This document shows positions 37,212 to 45,224 of a stretch of DNA of 64,000 nucleotides, one piece after another (the first letter of the stretch is position 1; each line of letters begins with the position of its first letter). The DNA is from Ralstonia sp. UNC404CL21Col (GTDB taxonomy: Bacteria; Pseudomonadota; Gammaproteobacteria; Burkholderiales; Burkholderiaceae): NCBI RefSeq assembly GCF_000620465.1, contig NZ_JIBE01000003.1, positions 434,001 through 498,000 on the forward strand, read 5' to 3'. Under the pieces are notes generated by a model. That model had not been told where the DNA came from. It saw only the letters and a program-made list of their open reading frames with translations, and searched no databases. The translations under genes were made by a program, and so were the position numbers.

Positions 37212-38690
37212 TCAAGCCCCGCGATCGAGCTGCTCGGCCAGAAACCGCAGCAACTCCGGATCGGCGCTGGTGGCAATGTTGAAGCGCATCCACGTCGACG
37301 GCATCTGCGACGGCGAAAACAGGCTCCCGGGCGCAAACACATAGCCTTGTTCGTGCCCGGCGCGGGCAATGGCGTTGGTGTCCTGACCGGTATCGGCCCA
37401 GAGAAACATGCCGGCCCCCTGCTGCGCAAACAGCTTCAGGCCCATGCGCTCCAGGCTGCGCTGCACGCCGTCGCGGGCGCGGTCCAGACGGGCGCGTATG
37501 CGTTCGACATGCTTGCGGTAATGGCCTTCGGTCAGGATCTTGTAGAGCACGCGCTCGTTGATCTCCGGCGTGACGAGGCCCGTCAGCAATTTGCCGTCGA
37601 CGAGGTTCTTGGCCAGCTCGGGGTGGCAGGCAATGAACCCTACACGCAGGTTGGCCGCGAGCGTCTTGGAGAAGCTGCTCAGGTAGATCACGCGGCGCAG
37701 CTGGTCCAGACTGGCCAGCCGTGTCCCGGGATGTCCGGGCGGGGCGAGATCGCCGTAGATATCGTCTTCGACGATCAGGAAGCCGTACTGCTCGGCCAGC
37801 CGCAGCAACTGAAACGCCTTGGCCGCCGACAGCGACGTGCCGGTCGGGTTATGCAGGATCGAGTTGATGATCAGCAGCTTGGGCCGGCGCACCTGCACCA
37901 GCCCCTCCAGCGCCACCAGGTCGGGCCCCTCGGCGGTGTAGGGCACGCCGATCACCTGCGCCCCTTGCGCGGCAAAGCGGCCGAACATCAGGAACCACGC
38001 CGGGTCGCCCACCAGCACCGTATCGCCGGGCTGCACGTACTGGCGCGCGATCAGGTCAAGCGACGAGGTGATGCCCGACGTCATGACGATCTGGTCCGGC
38101 CGCGCGCCGATCTCCAGCTCCGCCAACCGCGTCTGCAACTGCTGGCGCAGCGGCAAGAAGCCCTGCGGCGATCCCCACGCCAGAAACTGGTTGCCGTTCT
38201 GCCGGCCGAGCGTGCGCAGCGCGTTGGCGATCAGTTCGCCGTCGAGCCAGCCGTTGGGCAGAAAACCGATGCCGGGCGCCTTGCGTGGCTCGGCGGAATG
38301 GAACATGTTCCGCAGCAGCCACGTCACGTCGATCTTGCGCGCGGCGGTGGGCGGCGGCGCGACCGGCTCTTCGGGCAATGGCGCCTGGCGCTCCTTGACG
38401 TAGAAGCCCGAACCGCGGCGCGATTCCAGATACCCCTGCGCCACCAGCCGCTCGTACGCCTCCACCACGGTGAAGCGCGAAATGCTTTTCTCCTGCGCCA
38501 GTTGCCGGATCGACGGCATGCGCATCCCGGCACGAAACACGCGCTCGTCGATGCGCATGCGCGCCCATTCGGTGAGCTGATCCACCAGCGTCATCTGCGC
38601 CGACGGAATCGGGTCGGGCAACTGCTCCGCCGCCGGGCGGGCGGCCGCGCGGCGGGCATCCAGGCTGATGATGTGGGAGGTGGAATTCAT
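37212..38690 (-). CDS. MocR-type GntR/aminotransferase regulator
   Basis: A 492-residue fusion of a GntR winged helix (about 30-105: RMPSIRQLAQEKSISRFTVVEAYERLVAQGYLESR in parts) and a class I aminotransferase domain (about 145-490). The PLP lysine is in YLSSFSKTLAANLRVGF, and HNPTG is intact (ILHNPTGTSL). MocR proteins sense PLP or amino-acid derivatives and activate a divergent gene while repressing themselves. Three TGTACAG boxes lie between this gene and the divergent alaX-eamA-ridA genes, making those its probable targets. Confidence 0.9.
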   Translation of the reverse strand: MNSTSHIISLDARRAAARPAAEQLPDPIPSAQMTLVDQLTEWARMRIDERVFRAGMRMPSIRQLAQEKSISRFTVVEAYERLVAQGYLESRRGSGFYVKERQAPLPEEPVAPPPTAARKIDVTWLLRNMFHSAEPRKAPGIGFLPNGWLDGELIANALRTLGRQNGNQFLAWGSPQGFLPLRQQLQTRLAELEIGARPDQIVMTSGITSSLDLIARQYVQPGDTVLVGDPAWFLMFGRFAAQGAQVIGVPYTAEGPDLVALEGLVQVRRPKLLIINSILHNPTGTSLSAAKAFQLLRLAEQYGFLIVEDDIYGDLAPPGHPGTRLASLDQLRRVIYLSSFSKTLAANLRVGFIACHPELAKNLVDGKLLTGLVTPEINERVLYKILTEGHYRKHVERIRARLDRARDGVQRSLERMGLKLFAQQGAGMFLWADTGQDTNAIARAGHEQGYVFAPGSLFSPSQMPSTWMRFNIATSADPELLRFLAEQLDRGA

Positions 38691-38718
38691 GACAAGGTAG
38701 GCAGAAGCGGGCCGAAAA

Positions 38719-38761
38719 CTGTACAGAAAGCGCCACGACAAAGTGTACAGGTACTGTACAG
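38719..38761. promoter_or_regulatory. Three TGTACAG boxes between the MocR gene and alaX
   Basis: CTGTACAG occurs at 38719-38726 and 38754-38761, and TGTACAG at 38744-38750. Each is nearly a palindrome. The two right copies are spaced 11 bases apart start to start, one helical turn. Repeated boxes of this kind suit a dimeric MocR regulator. Confidence 0.65.
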
Positions 38762-38821
38762 ACGCAGTTCGGTAGGATCAAGGTCAGAATTCTGCCCCCA
38801 GCGAACCCGGAGACGCCCCCG

Positions 38822-39541
38822 ATGCCAACGTTGAAACGCTTTGATGAAGACGCCTACCGCGCCACCTGCGACGCCACCATCGTCGCCGTGCATCCGGAAG
38901 GCATCGAACTGGACGCCACGGTGTTCTACGCCCGCAGCGGCGGCCAGGCGGGCGACACCGGCACGCTGGTCCTGGCCGATGGGCACACCCTTGCGATTGC
39001 CGACACCGTCTACAGCGCTGATCGCCAAACCGTTCTGCATGTGCCTGCCGACGGCGCAGACCTCTCCCCGCTCAAGCCCGGCACGCCGGTCACGGCCACC
39101 ATCGACTGGGAGCGCCGGCACCGCCTGATGCGGCTGCATACGTGCCTGCACCTGCTGGGCTCGCTGATTCCGGTGCCGGTCACGGGTTGCGGTATCTCGC
39201 CAGATGCCGGCCGCATCGATTTCGACCTGCCGGAATCGACGCTCGACCGCGACACGCTGACCACGCAGCTGAACGAACTCATCGGCCGGAACACGCCGGT
39301 GCGCATCGACCTGATCACGCCGGAAGAACTGGCCGCGCAACCCGAACTCGTGCGCACCATCGGCGCAGCGCCGCCGGCAGGCGCCTCAGCCATCCGCATC
39401 ATCCACATTGACGGCATCGACCGCCAACCGTGCGGCGGCACCCATGTGCGGGCGACCGGTGAAATCGGCCGCGTGGTCGTCACCAAGATCGAAAAGAAAA
39501 GCCGCCAGAACCGACGCGTCGCCGTGGCGTTTGCCGATTGA
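38822..39541 (+). CDS. AlaX-type alanyl-tRNA editing protein
   Basis: A 239-residue free-standing editing domain related to the second additional domain of alanyl-tRNA synthetase. The zinc ligands are His106 and His110 (LHTCLH) and Cys204 and His208 (PCGGTH). It hydrolyses mischarged tRNA-Ala (Ser- or Gly-tRNA). FYARSGGQAGDTG near the N-terminus is the usual start of the fold. It is the first gene of a small operon with an EamA transporter 9 bases downstream. Confidence 0.92.
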   Translation: MPTLKRFDEDAYRATCDATIVAVHPEGIELDATVFYARSGGQAGDTGTLVLADGHTLAIADTVYSADRQTVLHVPADGADLSPLKPGTPVTATIDWERRHRLMRLHTCLHLLGSLIPVPVTGCGISPDAGRIDFDLPESTLDRDTLTTQLNELIGRNTPVRIDLITPEELAAQPELVRTIGAAPPAGASAIRIIHIDGIDRQPCGGTHVRATGEIGRVVVTKIEKKSRQNRRVAVAFAD

Positions 39542-39550
39542 GCGGCCGCC

Positions 39551-40489
39551 ATGAACAAGTCCGTCACCCTGCCCACACCACACATTGACCACGCTGAACG
39601 CCGCGGGCTGCTGCTGGGCTTTATCGGCGTGGCCATCTTCAGCCAGACGCTGCCGTTCACGCGCATGGCCGTCGCCGAACTGGATGCCACCTTCGTGGCG
39701 CTGGCGCGCGCGGTGCTGGCAAGCGTTCTGGCGCTCGTGCTGCTCGGGGCCACGGGCGCGTTCTCGGCCGGCAAGCGCCCGCGCGGCAATCAATGCTGGC
39801 AACTGGCGGTGACGGCGATGGGCGTGGTGGTCGGCTTTCCGCTGTTCTCGTCGCTGGCGATGCGCGATGTGCCGGCCGCCCATGGCGCCATCATCACGGG
39901 CCTGCTGCCGCTTGCGACCGCCATCTTTGCCGCGTGGTTCGGGCGCGAGCGGCCGTCCGCCGGGTTCTGGCTGTGCGCGGTCATTGGCAGCGTGCTCGTC
40001 GTCTCATTTGCGCTGCTGCAGGGTGCGGGCGCCCTCCACCGCGCCGATTGGCTCCTCTTCGCCGCCATGGTGACGGGCGCCCTCGGCTATGCCACCGGCG
40101 GCAGGCTCGCGCGCGAGCTGGGCGGCATGCAGACAATTGCCTGGGCGCTGGTCGTCTCCCTGCCGGTGCTGCTGCCGCTGGTGGGCGCGCTGGCATGGCT
40201 GCCGTCCACACATCAGGCCGAGGCGCTGGCGCATGCGTCGTCCCGGGCGTGGATGGGGCTGGCTTATGTATCGGCCTTTTCCATGTTCATCGGCTTCCTG
40301 TTCTGGTATTCCGGCCTGGCAGCGGGCGGTGTTGCGCGGGTCGGCCAGATACAATTGCTGCAACCTTTCATGACGTTGATCGGCGGCTGGCTGCTGCTGG
40401 GCGAATCGCTCGATGCGCCGACCGTGCTGTTTGCGCTGGCCGTCATTGCCGTGGTCGGCATCGGCCGGCGCACGTCGGTCCGCCGATAG
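39551..40489 (+). CDS. EamA/DMT-family transporter
   Basis: A 312-residue inner-membrane protein with ten helices in two EamA repeats, starting RRGLLLGFIGVAIFSQTLPF and ending LLGESLDAPTVLFALAVIAVV. Residues LGYATGGRLARELGG lie between the halves. Family members export amino acids or their analogues; the company of alaX, RidA and a MocR regulator suggests an amino-acid-related substrate (inference). It is 9 bases after alaX. Confidence 0.85.
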   Translation: MNKSVTLPTPHIDHAERRGLLLGFIGVAIFSQTLPFTRMAVAELDATFVALARAVLASVLALVLLGATGAFSAGKRPRGNQCWQLAVTAMGVVVGFPLFSSLAMRDVPAAHGAIITGLLPLATAIFAAWFGRERPSAGFWLCAVIGSVLVVSFALLQGAGALHRADWLLFAAMVTGALGYATGGRLARELGGMQTIAWALVVSLPVLLPLVGALAWLPSTHQAEALAHASSRAWMGLAYVSAFSMFIGFLFWYSGLAAGGVARVGQIQLLQPFMTLIGGWLLLGESLDAPTVLFALAVIAVVGIGRRTSVRR

Positions 40490-40534
40490 CAACGTCTTCC
40501 CTCTTTTGTTGACCGCACTTACCAAGGAGTCTTC

Positions 40535-41005
40535 ATGACCGCCTCGCACGACGCTCAGGCCAAGCTCAAGCAACTCGGCATCGAACTGCCCGCCGCCGGC
40601 GCCCCCGCTGCCGCCTACGTCATGGCCGCGCAAACCGGCAATCAGGTCTTCCTGTCCGGCCACATCGCCAAGAAAGACGGCAAGCCGTGGGTTGGCAAGC
40701 TGGGCGCCGACATGACGACCGAGCAAGGCAAGGCAGCCGCACGCGCCATCGCCATCGACCTGATCGCTACGCTGAACACGCACCTGGGCGGTGACCTCAG
40801 CCGCGTCAAGCGCATCGTCAAGGTGATGAGCCTGGTCAACTCCACCCAGGAGTTCACCGAGCAGCACCTGGTGACCAACGGCGCATCGGAACTGTTCGTC
40901 GAGGTGTTTGGTGACGCCGGCAAGCACGCCCGCAGCGCCTTCGGCGTCGCACAGATTCCGTTTGGTGCGTGCGTCGAGATCGAGCTGATTGCCGAAGTCG
41001 CCTGA
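40535..41005 (+). CDS. RidA-family imine/enamine deaminase
   Basis: A 156-residue YjgF/YER057c/UK114 protein: VFLSGHIAKKDGKPWVGKLG, NTHLGGDLSRVKRIVKVM, and the C-terminal RSAFGVAQIPFGACVEIELI. RidA proteins hydrolyse reactive imines made by PLP enzymes. Its length and N-terminus (AQAKLKQLGIELP) place it in the longer subgroup rather than classic RidA; the conserved substrate arginine is present in HARSAFGV. AAGGAG precedes the ATG. It follows the EamA gene by 45 bases. Confidence 0.9.
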   Translation: MTASHDAQAKLKQLGIELPAAGAPAAAYVMAAQTGNQVFLSGHIAKKDGKPWVGKLGADMTTEQGKAAARAIAIDLIATLNTHLGGDLSRVKRIVKVMSLVNSTQEFTEQHLVTNGASELFVEVFGDAGKHARSAFGVAQIPFGACVEIELIAEVA

Positions 41006-41031
41006 GCGACGCTTTTTTCTGCTGTGTTACC

Positions 41032-41064
41032 GGCAGCCGGCCAGTGTTAGACGGGCCGGTTGCC
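41032..41064. promoter_or_regulatory. 11-bp inverted repeat between ridA and the aminotransferase gene
   Basis: GGCAGCCGGCC pairs with GGCCGGTTGCC (one wobble) around an 11-base loop. There is no T run, so it is not a standard terminator. An extended -10 element (TGCTATTCT, 41065-41073) follows directly, so the repeat overlaps the expected -35 region. Confidence 0.5.
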
Positions 41065-41136
41065 TGCTATTCTCACCGTCTTGCCCACCCACGGCGCTCG
41101 CTCACGAGGTGGGCGCCGCAACACTAGGACCACACC

Positions 41137-42327
41137 ATGGACCACACCGCCTGTACCTTCTCCAGCCGCGCTCAGAAACTCACCAGCTCGGCGATCCGGG
41201 AAATCCTCAAGATCACCGAACGTCCTGAGGTCATTTCGTTTGCCGGCGGCCTGCCCGCCCCGGTCACCTTCCCGGTCGAAGCGATTCAGGCGGCGTGCGC
41301 CCGCATGTTTGCCGACAACCCGCAGGCCTCGCTGCAGTACACCCCGACCGAAGGCCTGTCGGTGCTGCGCGAGTGGATCGCCCAGCGTCATGGCACCACC
41401 GCCTCGCGCGTGCTCATCACCACGGGCTCGCAACAGGGGCTGGACCTGCTCGGCAAGATCTTCATCGACCCGCAAAGCAAGGTGCTGGTCGAAACGCCGA
41501 CGTACCTCGGCGCGCTGCAGGCGTTCTCGCTGTTCGAGCCGAGCTATACGTCCATCGCCACCGACGACAAGGGCCTGCTGCCCGAGGCGCTCACGCCCGA
41601 GCTGGCGGCCGGCGCACGCTTCTTCTACACGATCCCGAACTTCCAGAACCCGACTGGCCGCCGCCTGCCGCTGGACCGTCGCCAGGCCCTGGTGGCCCGC
41701 GCGAAGGAACTCGGCGTGCTCCTCGTTGAAGACGACCCGTACGGCGAGCTGAGCTACACCGGCGACGCCCTGCCCTCGCTGCGCTCGCTCAATCCGGACG
41801 GCGTGGTCTACATGGGCTCGTTCTCGAAGATCCTGGCACCGGGCATGCGCCTGGGCTACATCATCGCGCCCGAACATATCCACTTCAAACTCGTGCAGGC
41901 CAAGCAGGCATCGGATCTGCACACGCCCAGCTTCACGCAGCGCGTGGCGTATGAGGTGCTGAAGACCGGGCTGCTCGACACGCACATCCCCAGCATCCGG
42001 AACCTTTACGGCAAGCAATGCGAAGCGATGCTCGACTCGCTCACGCGCCACATGCCGGCCGGCGTGCACTGGAACCGCCCGGAAGGCGGCATGTTCATCT
42101 GGGTGGAAGTGCCGGAAGGCATCGACACGATGTCGCTGCTGGAAAAGGCCGTCGCGCGCAACGTGGCGTTCGTGCCGGGCGCACCGTTCTATGCCAATGC
42201 GCCGCGTCGCAATACCCTGCGCCTGGCGTTCGTGACGGTGGCACCGGAGCGCATCGAGCAAGGCATCGCCGTGCTGGGCGAGCTGATCCGCGCAGAAATC
42301 GCTGCGCTCACGCCGAAGGCCGCCTAA
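41137..42327 (+). CDS. PLP-dependent aminotransferase (class I/II, LysN-like)
   Basis: A 396-residue enzyme: VISFAGGLPAPVTFP, LQYTPTEGLSVLREWIA, NFQNPTGRRLP, DDPYGELSY, and PLP lysine in MGSFSKILAPGMRLGYI. This is the branch that contains 2-aminoadipate, valine-pyruvate and aromatic aminotransferases; it resembles the catalytic domain of MocR proteins. The exact amino acid cannot be given. It has its own promoter-like region with an inverted repeat at 41032-41064 and is followed 46 bases later by a GST gene. Confidence 0.87.
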   Translation: MDHTACTFSSRAQKLTSSAIREILKITERPEVISFAGGLPAPVTFPVEAIQAACARMFADNPQASLQYTPTEGLSVLREWIAQRHGTTASRVLITTGSQQGLDLLGKIFIDPQSKVLVETPTYLGALQAFSLFEPSYTSIATDDKGLLPEALTPELAAGARFFYTIPNFQNPTGRRLPLDRRQALVARAKELGVLLVEDDPYGELSYTGDALPSLRSLNPDGVVYMGSFSKILAPGMRLGYIIAPEHIHFKLVQAKQASDLHTPSFTQRVAYEVLKTGLLDTHIPSIRNLYGKQCEAMLDSLTRHMPAGVHWNRPEGGMFIWVEVPEGIDTMSLLEKAVARNVAFVPGAPFYANAPRRNTLRLAFVTVAPERIEQGIAVLGELIRAEIAALTPKAA

Positions 42328-42373
42328 ATTACCTAACTGTCCATTCATCCATTCGAGAAAGGAGCCGTCGTCG

Positions 42374-43015
42374 ATGCTGCGGATCTGGGGAAGACTCTCT
42401 TCGGTCAACGTTCAGAAAGTGGTCTGGTGCGCGCGCGAGCTGTCGCTGGACCATGAGCGCATCGACGTCGGCGGCGCCTTCGGCGGCGTCGACACGCCGG
42501 AATTCAAGGCGATGAACCCGAACGGGATGATCCCCGTCATCGAAGACGGCCTGAACGATGCCGGCGATACGCGCTTCGTGCTGTGGGAGTCCAACGCCAT
42601 CGTGCGCTATCTCTCGGCACGCTACGGCCCGGGCAACCTCTACCCGCTGGAGCTTCACGAGCGCGCCGATGCCGACCGGTGGATGGACTGGCAGACCACG
42701 TCGTACAGCCCGTCGATGGTGGATGCGTTCATGCAGCTCGTGCGTACGCCGGAAGACCAGCGCGACGCCGCGCGCATTGAACGCTCGCGCCAGGCCGCGG
42801 AACGCAGCACCGCCGTCCTCGAAGCCGTGCTGGCCAAGCAGCCCTACGTGGCCGGCCGCCGCTTCACCATGGCCGACATCGTCTGCGGCTGCGCCACACA
42901 CCGCTGGCTCGGCCTGCCGATGGACCGCCCGGCGCGCCCGAACCTCGAGCGCTGGATGGCCGAGTTGCGCGACCGCCGCGCCGCACGGGAAGTCCTGGCG
43001 CTGCCTGTCGTCTAA
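42374..43015 (+). CDS. Glutathione S-transferase family protein
   Basis: A 213-residue GST. The N-terminal thioredoxin fold has MLRIWGRLSSVNVQKVVW, with serine (SSVNV) in the catalytic position, NPNGMIPVIED with the cis-proline, and WESNAIVRYLSARYG for glutathione binding. The helical C-terminal domain has GRRFTMADIVCGCATHRW. It conjugates or reduces substrates with glutathione in the cytoplasm; the substrate is unknown. AAAGGAG precedes the ATG. A terminator follows. Confidence 0.9.
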   Translation: MLRIWGRLSSVNVQKVVWCARELSLDHERIDVGGAFGGVDTPEFKAMNPNGMIPVIEDGLNDAGDTRFVLWESNAIVRYLSARYGPGNLYPLELHERADADRWMDWQTTSYSPSMVDAFMQLVRTPEDQRDAARIERSRQAAERSTAVLEAVLAKQPYVAGRRFTMADIVCGCATHRWLGLPMDRPARPNLERWMAELRDRRAAREVLALPVV

Positions 43016-43047
43016 GCCCGCCCGAAACCGGTTGCGGTAGCATCACC

Positions 43048-43083
43048 AACCGCGCACGGCACCCAAGCCGGCGCGGTTTTTTG
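43048..43083 (+). terminator. Terminator after the GST gene
   Basis: AACCGCGC pairs with GCGCGGTT, with an inner CGGC/GCCG stem and the loop ACCCAA, and a run of six T follows. Confidence 0.85.
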
Positions 43084-43104
43084 TTTTCACCGAGGGAAAC
43101 CCGG

Positions 43105-44391
43105 ATGCCATTGAACCGACCTTCCACCACCGTCGCCACGATCCTCTGGGGCGCGCTTTACCTGGTTGCCGCCATCGTGTCGCACCGGCTGAATGGGCCG
43201 GTCGACATGACGGGATACATCTGGCTGCCGGCAGGCGTGACCATGGCGGCGTTCATGCTGCGGCCGTACCGCGAATGGCCGGGGCTGGGCGCGGCGTTTG
43301 CCGTGGCCCAGCTGGCGCTGGCCGCGATTGAACACACCAACCCGGCGCACGCCATGTTGTTCGTGCTCGACGAAGCCGGGAGCGCGGCCCTGGCCGTGGC
43401 GCTGGTGAGGCTCGCGCGCGTACCGCTCGAAGGCTTGTACTTTGTGCGCGCGATGCTGGTGGCGGGCGCGGTCAGCGCGCTGCTCGGGGCGCTGTTCGGG
43501 GCGGCATGGTTTGCGTGGTCGCAGGGCGGCGCGTTCGGCCACGTGCTGCGCATCTGGGCGGCGTCGGATTTCCTGGGCGTGCTGATCGTCACGCCGGTGT
43601 TGGCGGCGTGGTCACGCTTTCGCGCATTCCGCTCGGGCGGCACGGACCGCACGGATTTCCTGCTGGGCCTGGCGGCCGCGATTGCGCTGGCGCTGTCGGC
43701 GTACGTCATCTTCGATGGCAACAGCGATGCCAAGTTTGGCGACGGCATCGGCTTTGCGCTGACCTACGTCCCCCTGTTCTTTGCCGTGGTGGTGGCCCTG
43801 CTGTGGGGCGGCCGCGGCGGCTCCATGGCCGTGCTGCTGCTCACGCTGGTGGCGCTGACGCAAACCGCCGAGGGCGACGGCCCATTCGCCGTGCTCGATC
43901 ACCACTATGGTCAGTCGCTGCTGGAAGCGCAGCTGTACCTGGGCATTGCCGCGCTGCTGGTGCTGCTGGTGAGCGCGCTCAAAACCACGCGCGAACAACT
44001 GCACGAGCAGAGCGCGCAATGGCAGAACCGCGCGGAACTGGCGTTGGCAACATCGGGCCAGCTCGTCTACACCATCGACCCGGCCAGCGGCCGCATCGAC
44101 TGGGGCGGCGACGTGGTCCTCGTCTTCGGACACGACGCGGCGAGCATGGCGTCGATCTCGACCGTACTGCAACTGGTGCATCCGGATGATCGCGACGCGC
44201 TGCGTGCACGTTGGCTCGGAGAGACCTCGCTGGACGACGGAGCCGCCATGCCCGCGCGCCGCCAGACGCTGCGCATCACCGCACGCGACGGCACGCTGCA
44301 CACCGTGGTGGATACCGGTGGCCCGCTGATGGATGCCGTGGGCAACATGGCGCTCGTCACCGGTACCTGGTCGGTCGAGACCGCACTGTGA
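43105..44391 (+). CDS. MASE1 membrane-sensor plus PAS protein without an output domain
   Basis: A 428-residue protein. Residues about 10-300 hold eight or more membrane helices of the MASE1 sensor type (ALYLVAAIVSHRLN, IWLPAGVTMAAFML, IWAASDFLGVLIVTPVLAAW). A short coiled coil follows (TTREQLHEQSAQWQNRAELA), then one PAS domain of the PAS_3 kind (about 318-425: SGQLVYTIDPASGRIDWGGD, LQLVHPDDRDALRARW). MASE1 proteins normally end in a GGDEF, EAL or histidine-kinase domain; here translation stops after PAS. The ATG at 43105 is preceded by GAGGGAAA. Its stop overlaps the start of the next gene (GTGA). Confidence 0.82.
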   Translation: MPLNRPSTTVATILWGALYLVAAIVSHRLNGPVDMTGYIWLPAGVTMAAFMLRPYREWPGLGAAFAVAQLALAAIEHTNPAHAMLFVLDEAGSAALAVALVRLARVPLEGLYFVRAMLVAGAVSALLGALFGAAWFAWSQGGAFGHVLRIWAASDFLGVLIVTPVLAAWSRFRAFRSGGTDRTDFLLGLAAAIALALSAYVIFDGNSDAKFGDGIGFALTYVPLFFAVVVALLWGGRGGSMAVLLLTLVALTQTAEGDGPFAVLDHHYGQSLLEAQLYLGIAALLVLLVSALKTTREQLHEQSAQWQNRAELALATSGQLVYTIDPASGRIDWGGDVVLVFGHDAASMASISTVLQLVHPDDRDALRARWLGETSLDDGAAMPARRQTLRITARDGTLHTVVDTGGPLMDAVGNMALVTGTWSVETAL

Positions 44392-45212
44392 CCGCATCGG
44401 CGTCCGGCAGCACGGCTGTGCTGCTGATCCATGGTCTGGGCGGCACGGCCTACGACGTGGGCGTGCTGCAAAAAGCGCTGCGCAACGCCGGCGCGGTCAC
44501 GCACGTGCCAACCTTGCCTGGCCACGGCACGCGCCCCGAAGACCTGATCCACATGCTCGCCGAGGCCTGGCTTGAAACGCTCACGCAAACGTATGAGCAG
44601 CTCATCGCCGAGCACGACACCGTGCATATCGCTGGGATGTGCATGGGCGCATTGCTGGCGCTGGTGCTGGCGCACCGGGTTCGGCATGGCATTGCGCGCC
44701 CGCAGGACAGGCTGGCGCTGCTCGCCACGCCGATCCATATCGATGGCTGGTCGACGCCGTGGTATCGGGATCTGCGCTACCTGGTCTATCGCATCCCGGG
44801 CATGGCGGCGCGCATGCGCGTGGAAGAAGACGAGCCGTTCGGCATCAAGAACCCGCTGTTGCGTCGGATCATCAAGGCGAAGCTCGCACGCGGCGACAGC
44901 TTCCACTACCCGTGGGTGCCGCTGGCGTGCATTCGGCAGGTGGACCGACTGCGACGCTGGGCGCTGTCCGGCGCGCCCGAGACGCAGTGCCAGACGCTGG
45001 TGATCCATTCCCGTGAAGACGAACTCACCAGCCTGCGCTCGGCCCAAACACTGCAGGCCACCCTGCCCCATGCGCGCAGCGTGGTGCTGGAAAACAGCTA
45101 CCACATGATCTGTGTGGACAACGACCGCGATCAGGTCGCCGCCGAGGTCCTCGGCTTCTTCGGTTTCGACCCCGCAGCGGCCAGGCGTAAGAGCCCAGCC
45201 GCCGCAGATTGA
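44388..45212 (+). CDS. Alpha/beta hydrolase with a cysteine nucleophile (GxCxG)
   Basis: A 274-residue hydrolase of the Est30/monoacylglycerol-lipase type. The oxyanion loop is LLIHGLGGTAYD, the nucleophile elbow is IAGMCMGALLA with Cys85 where most relatives have Ser, the acid is Asp211 (SREDELTS) and the base His239 (NSYHMICVD). A cap region covers about 115-190. The start is GTG at 44388, overlapping the MASE1-PAS stop by four bases (GTGA), so its translation depends on that gene. The substrate is unknown; serine-to-cysteine swaps occur in PHA-related and dienelactone hydrolases. Confidence 0.82.
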   Translation: MTASASGSTAVLLIHGLGGTAYDVGVLQKALRNAGAVTHVPTLPGHGTRPEDLIHMLAEAWLETLTQTYEQLIAEHDTVHIAGMCMGALLALVLAHRVRHGIARPQDRLALLATPIHIDGWSTPWYRDLRYLVYRIPGMAARMRVEEDEPFGIKNPLLRRIIKAKLARGDSFHYPWVPLACIRQVDRLRRWALSGAPETQCQTLVIHSREDELTSLRSAQTLQATLPHARSVVLENSYHMICVDNDRDQVAAEVLGFFGFDPAAARRKSPAAAD

Positions 45213-45224
45213 TCACGACGCCGA

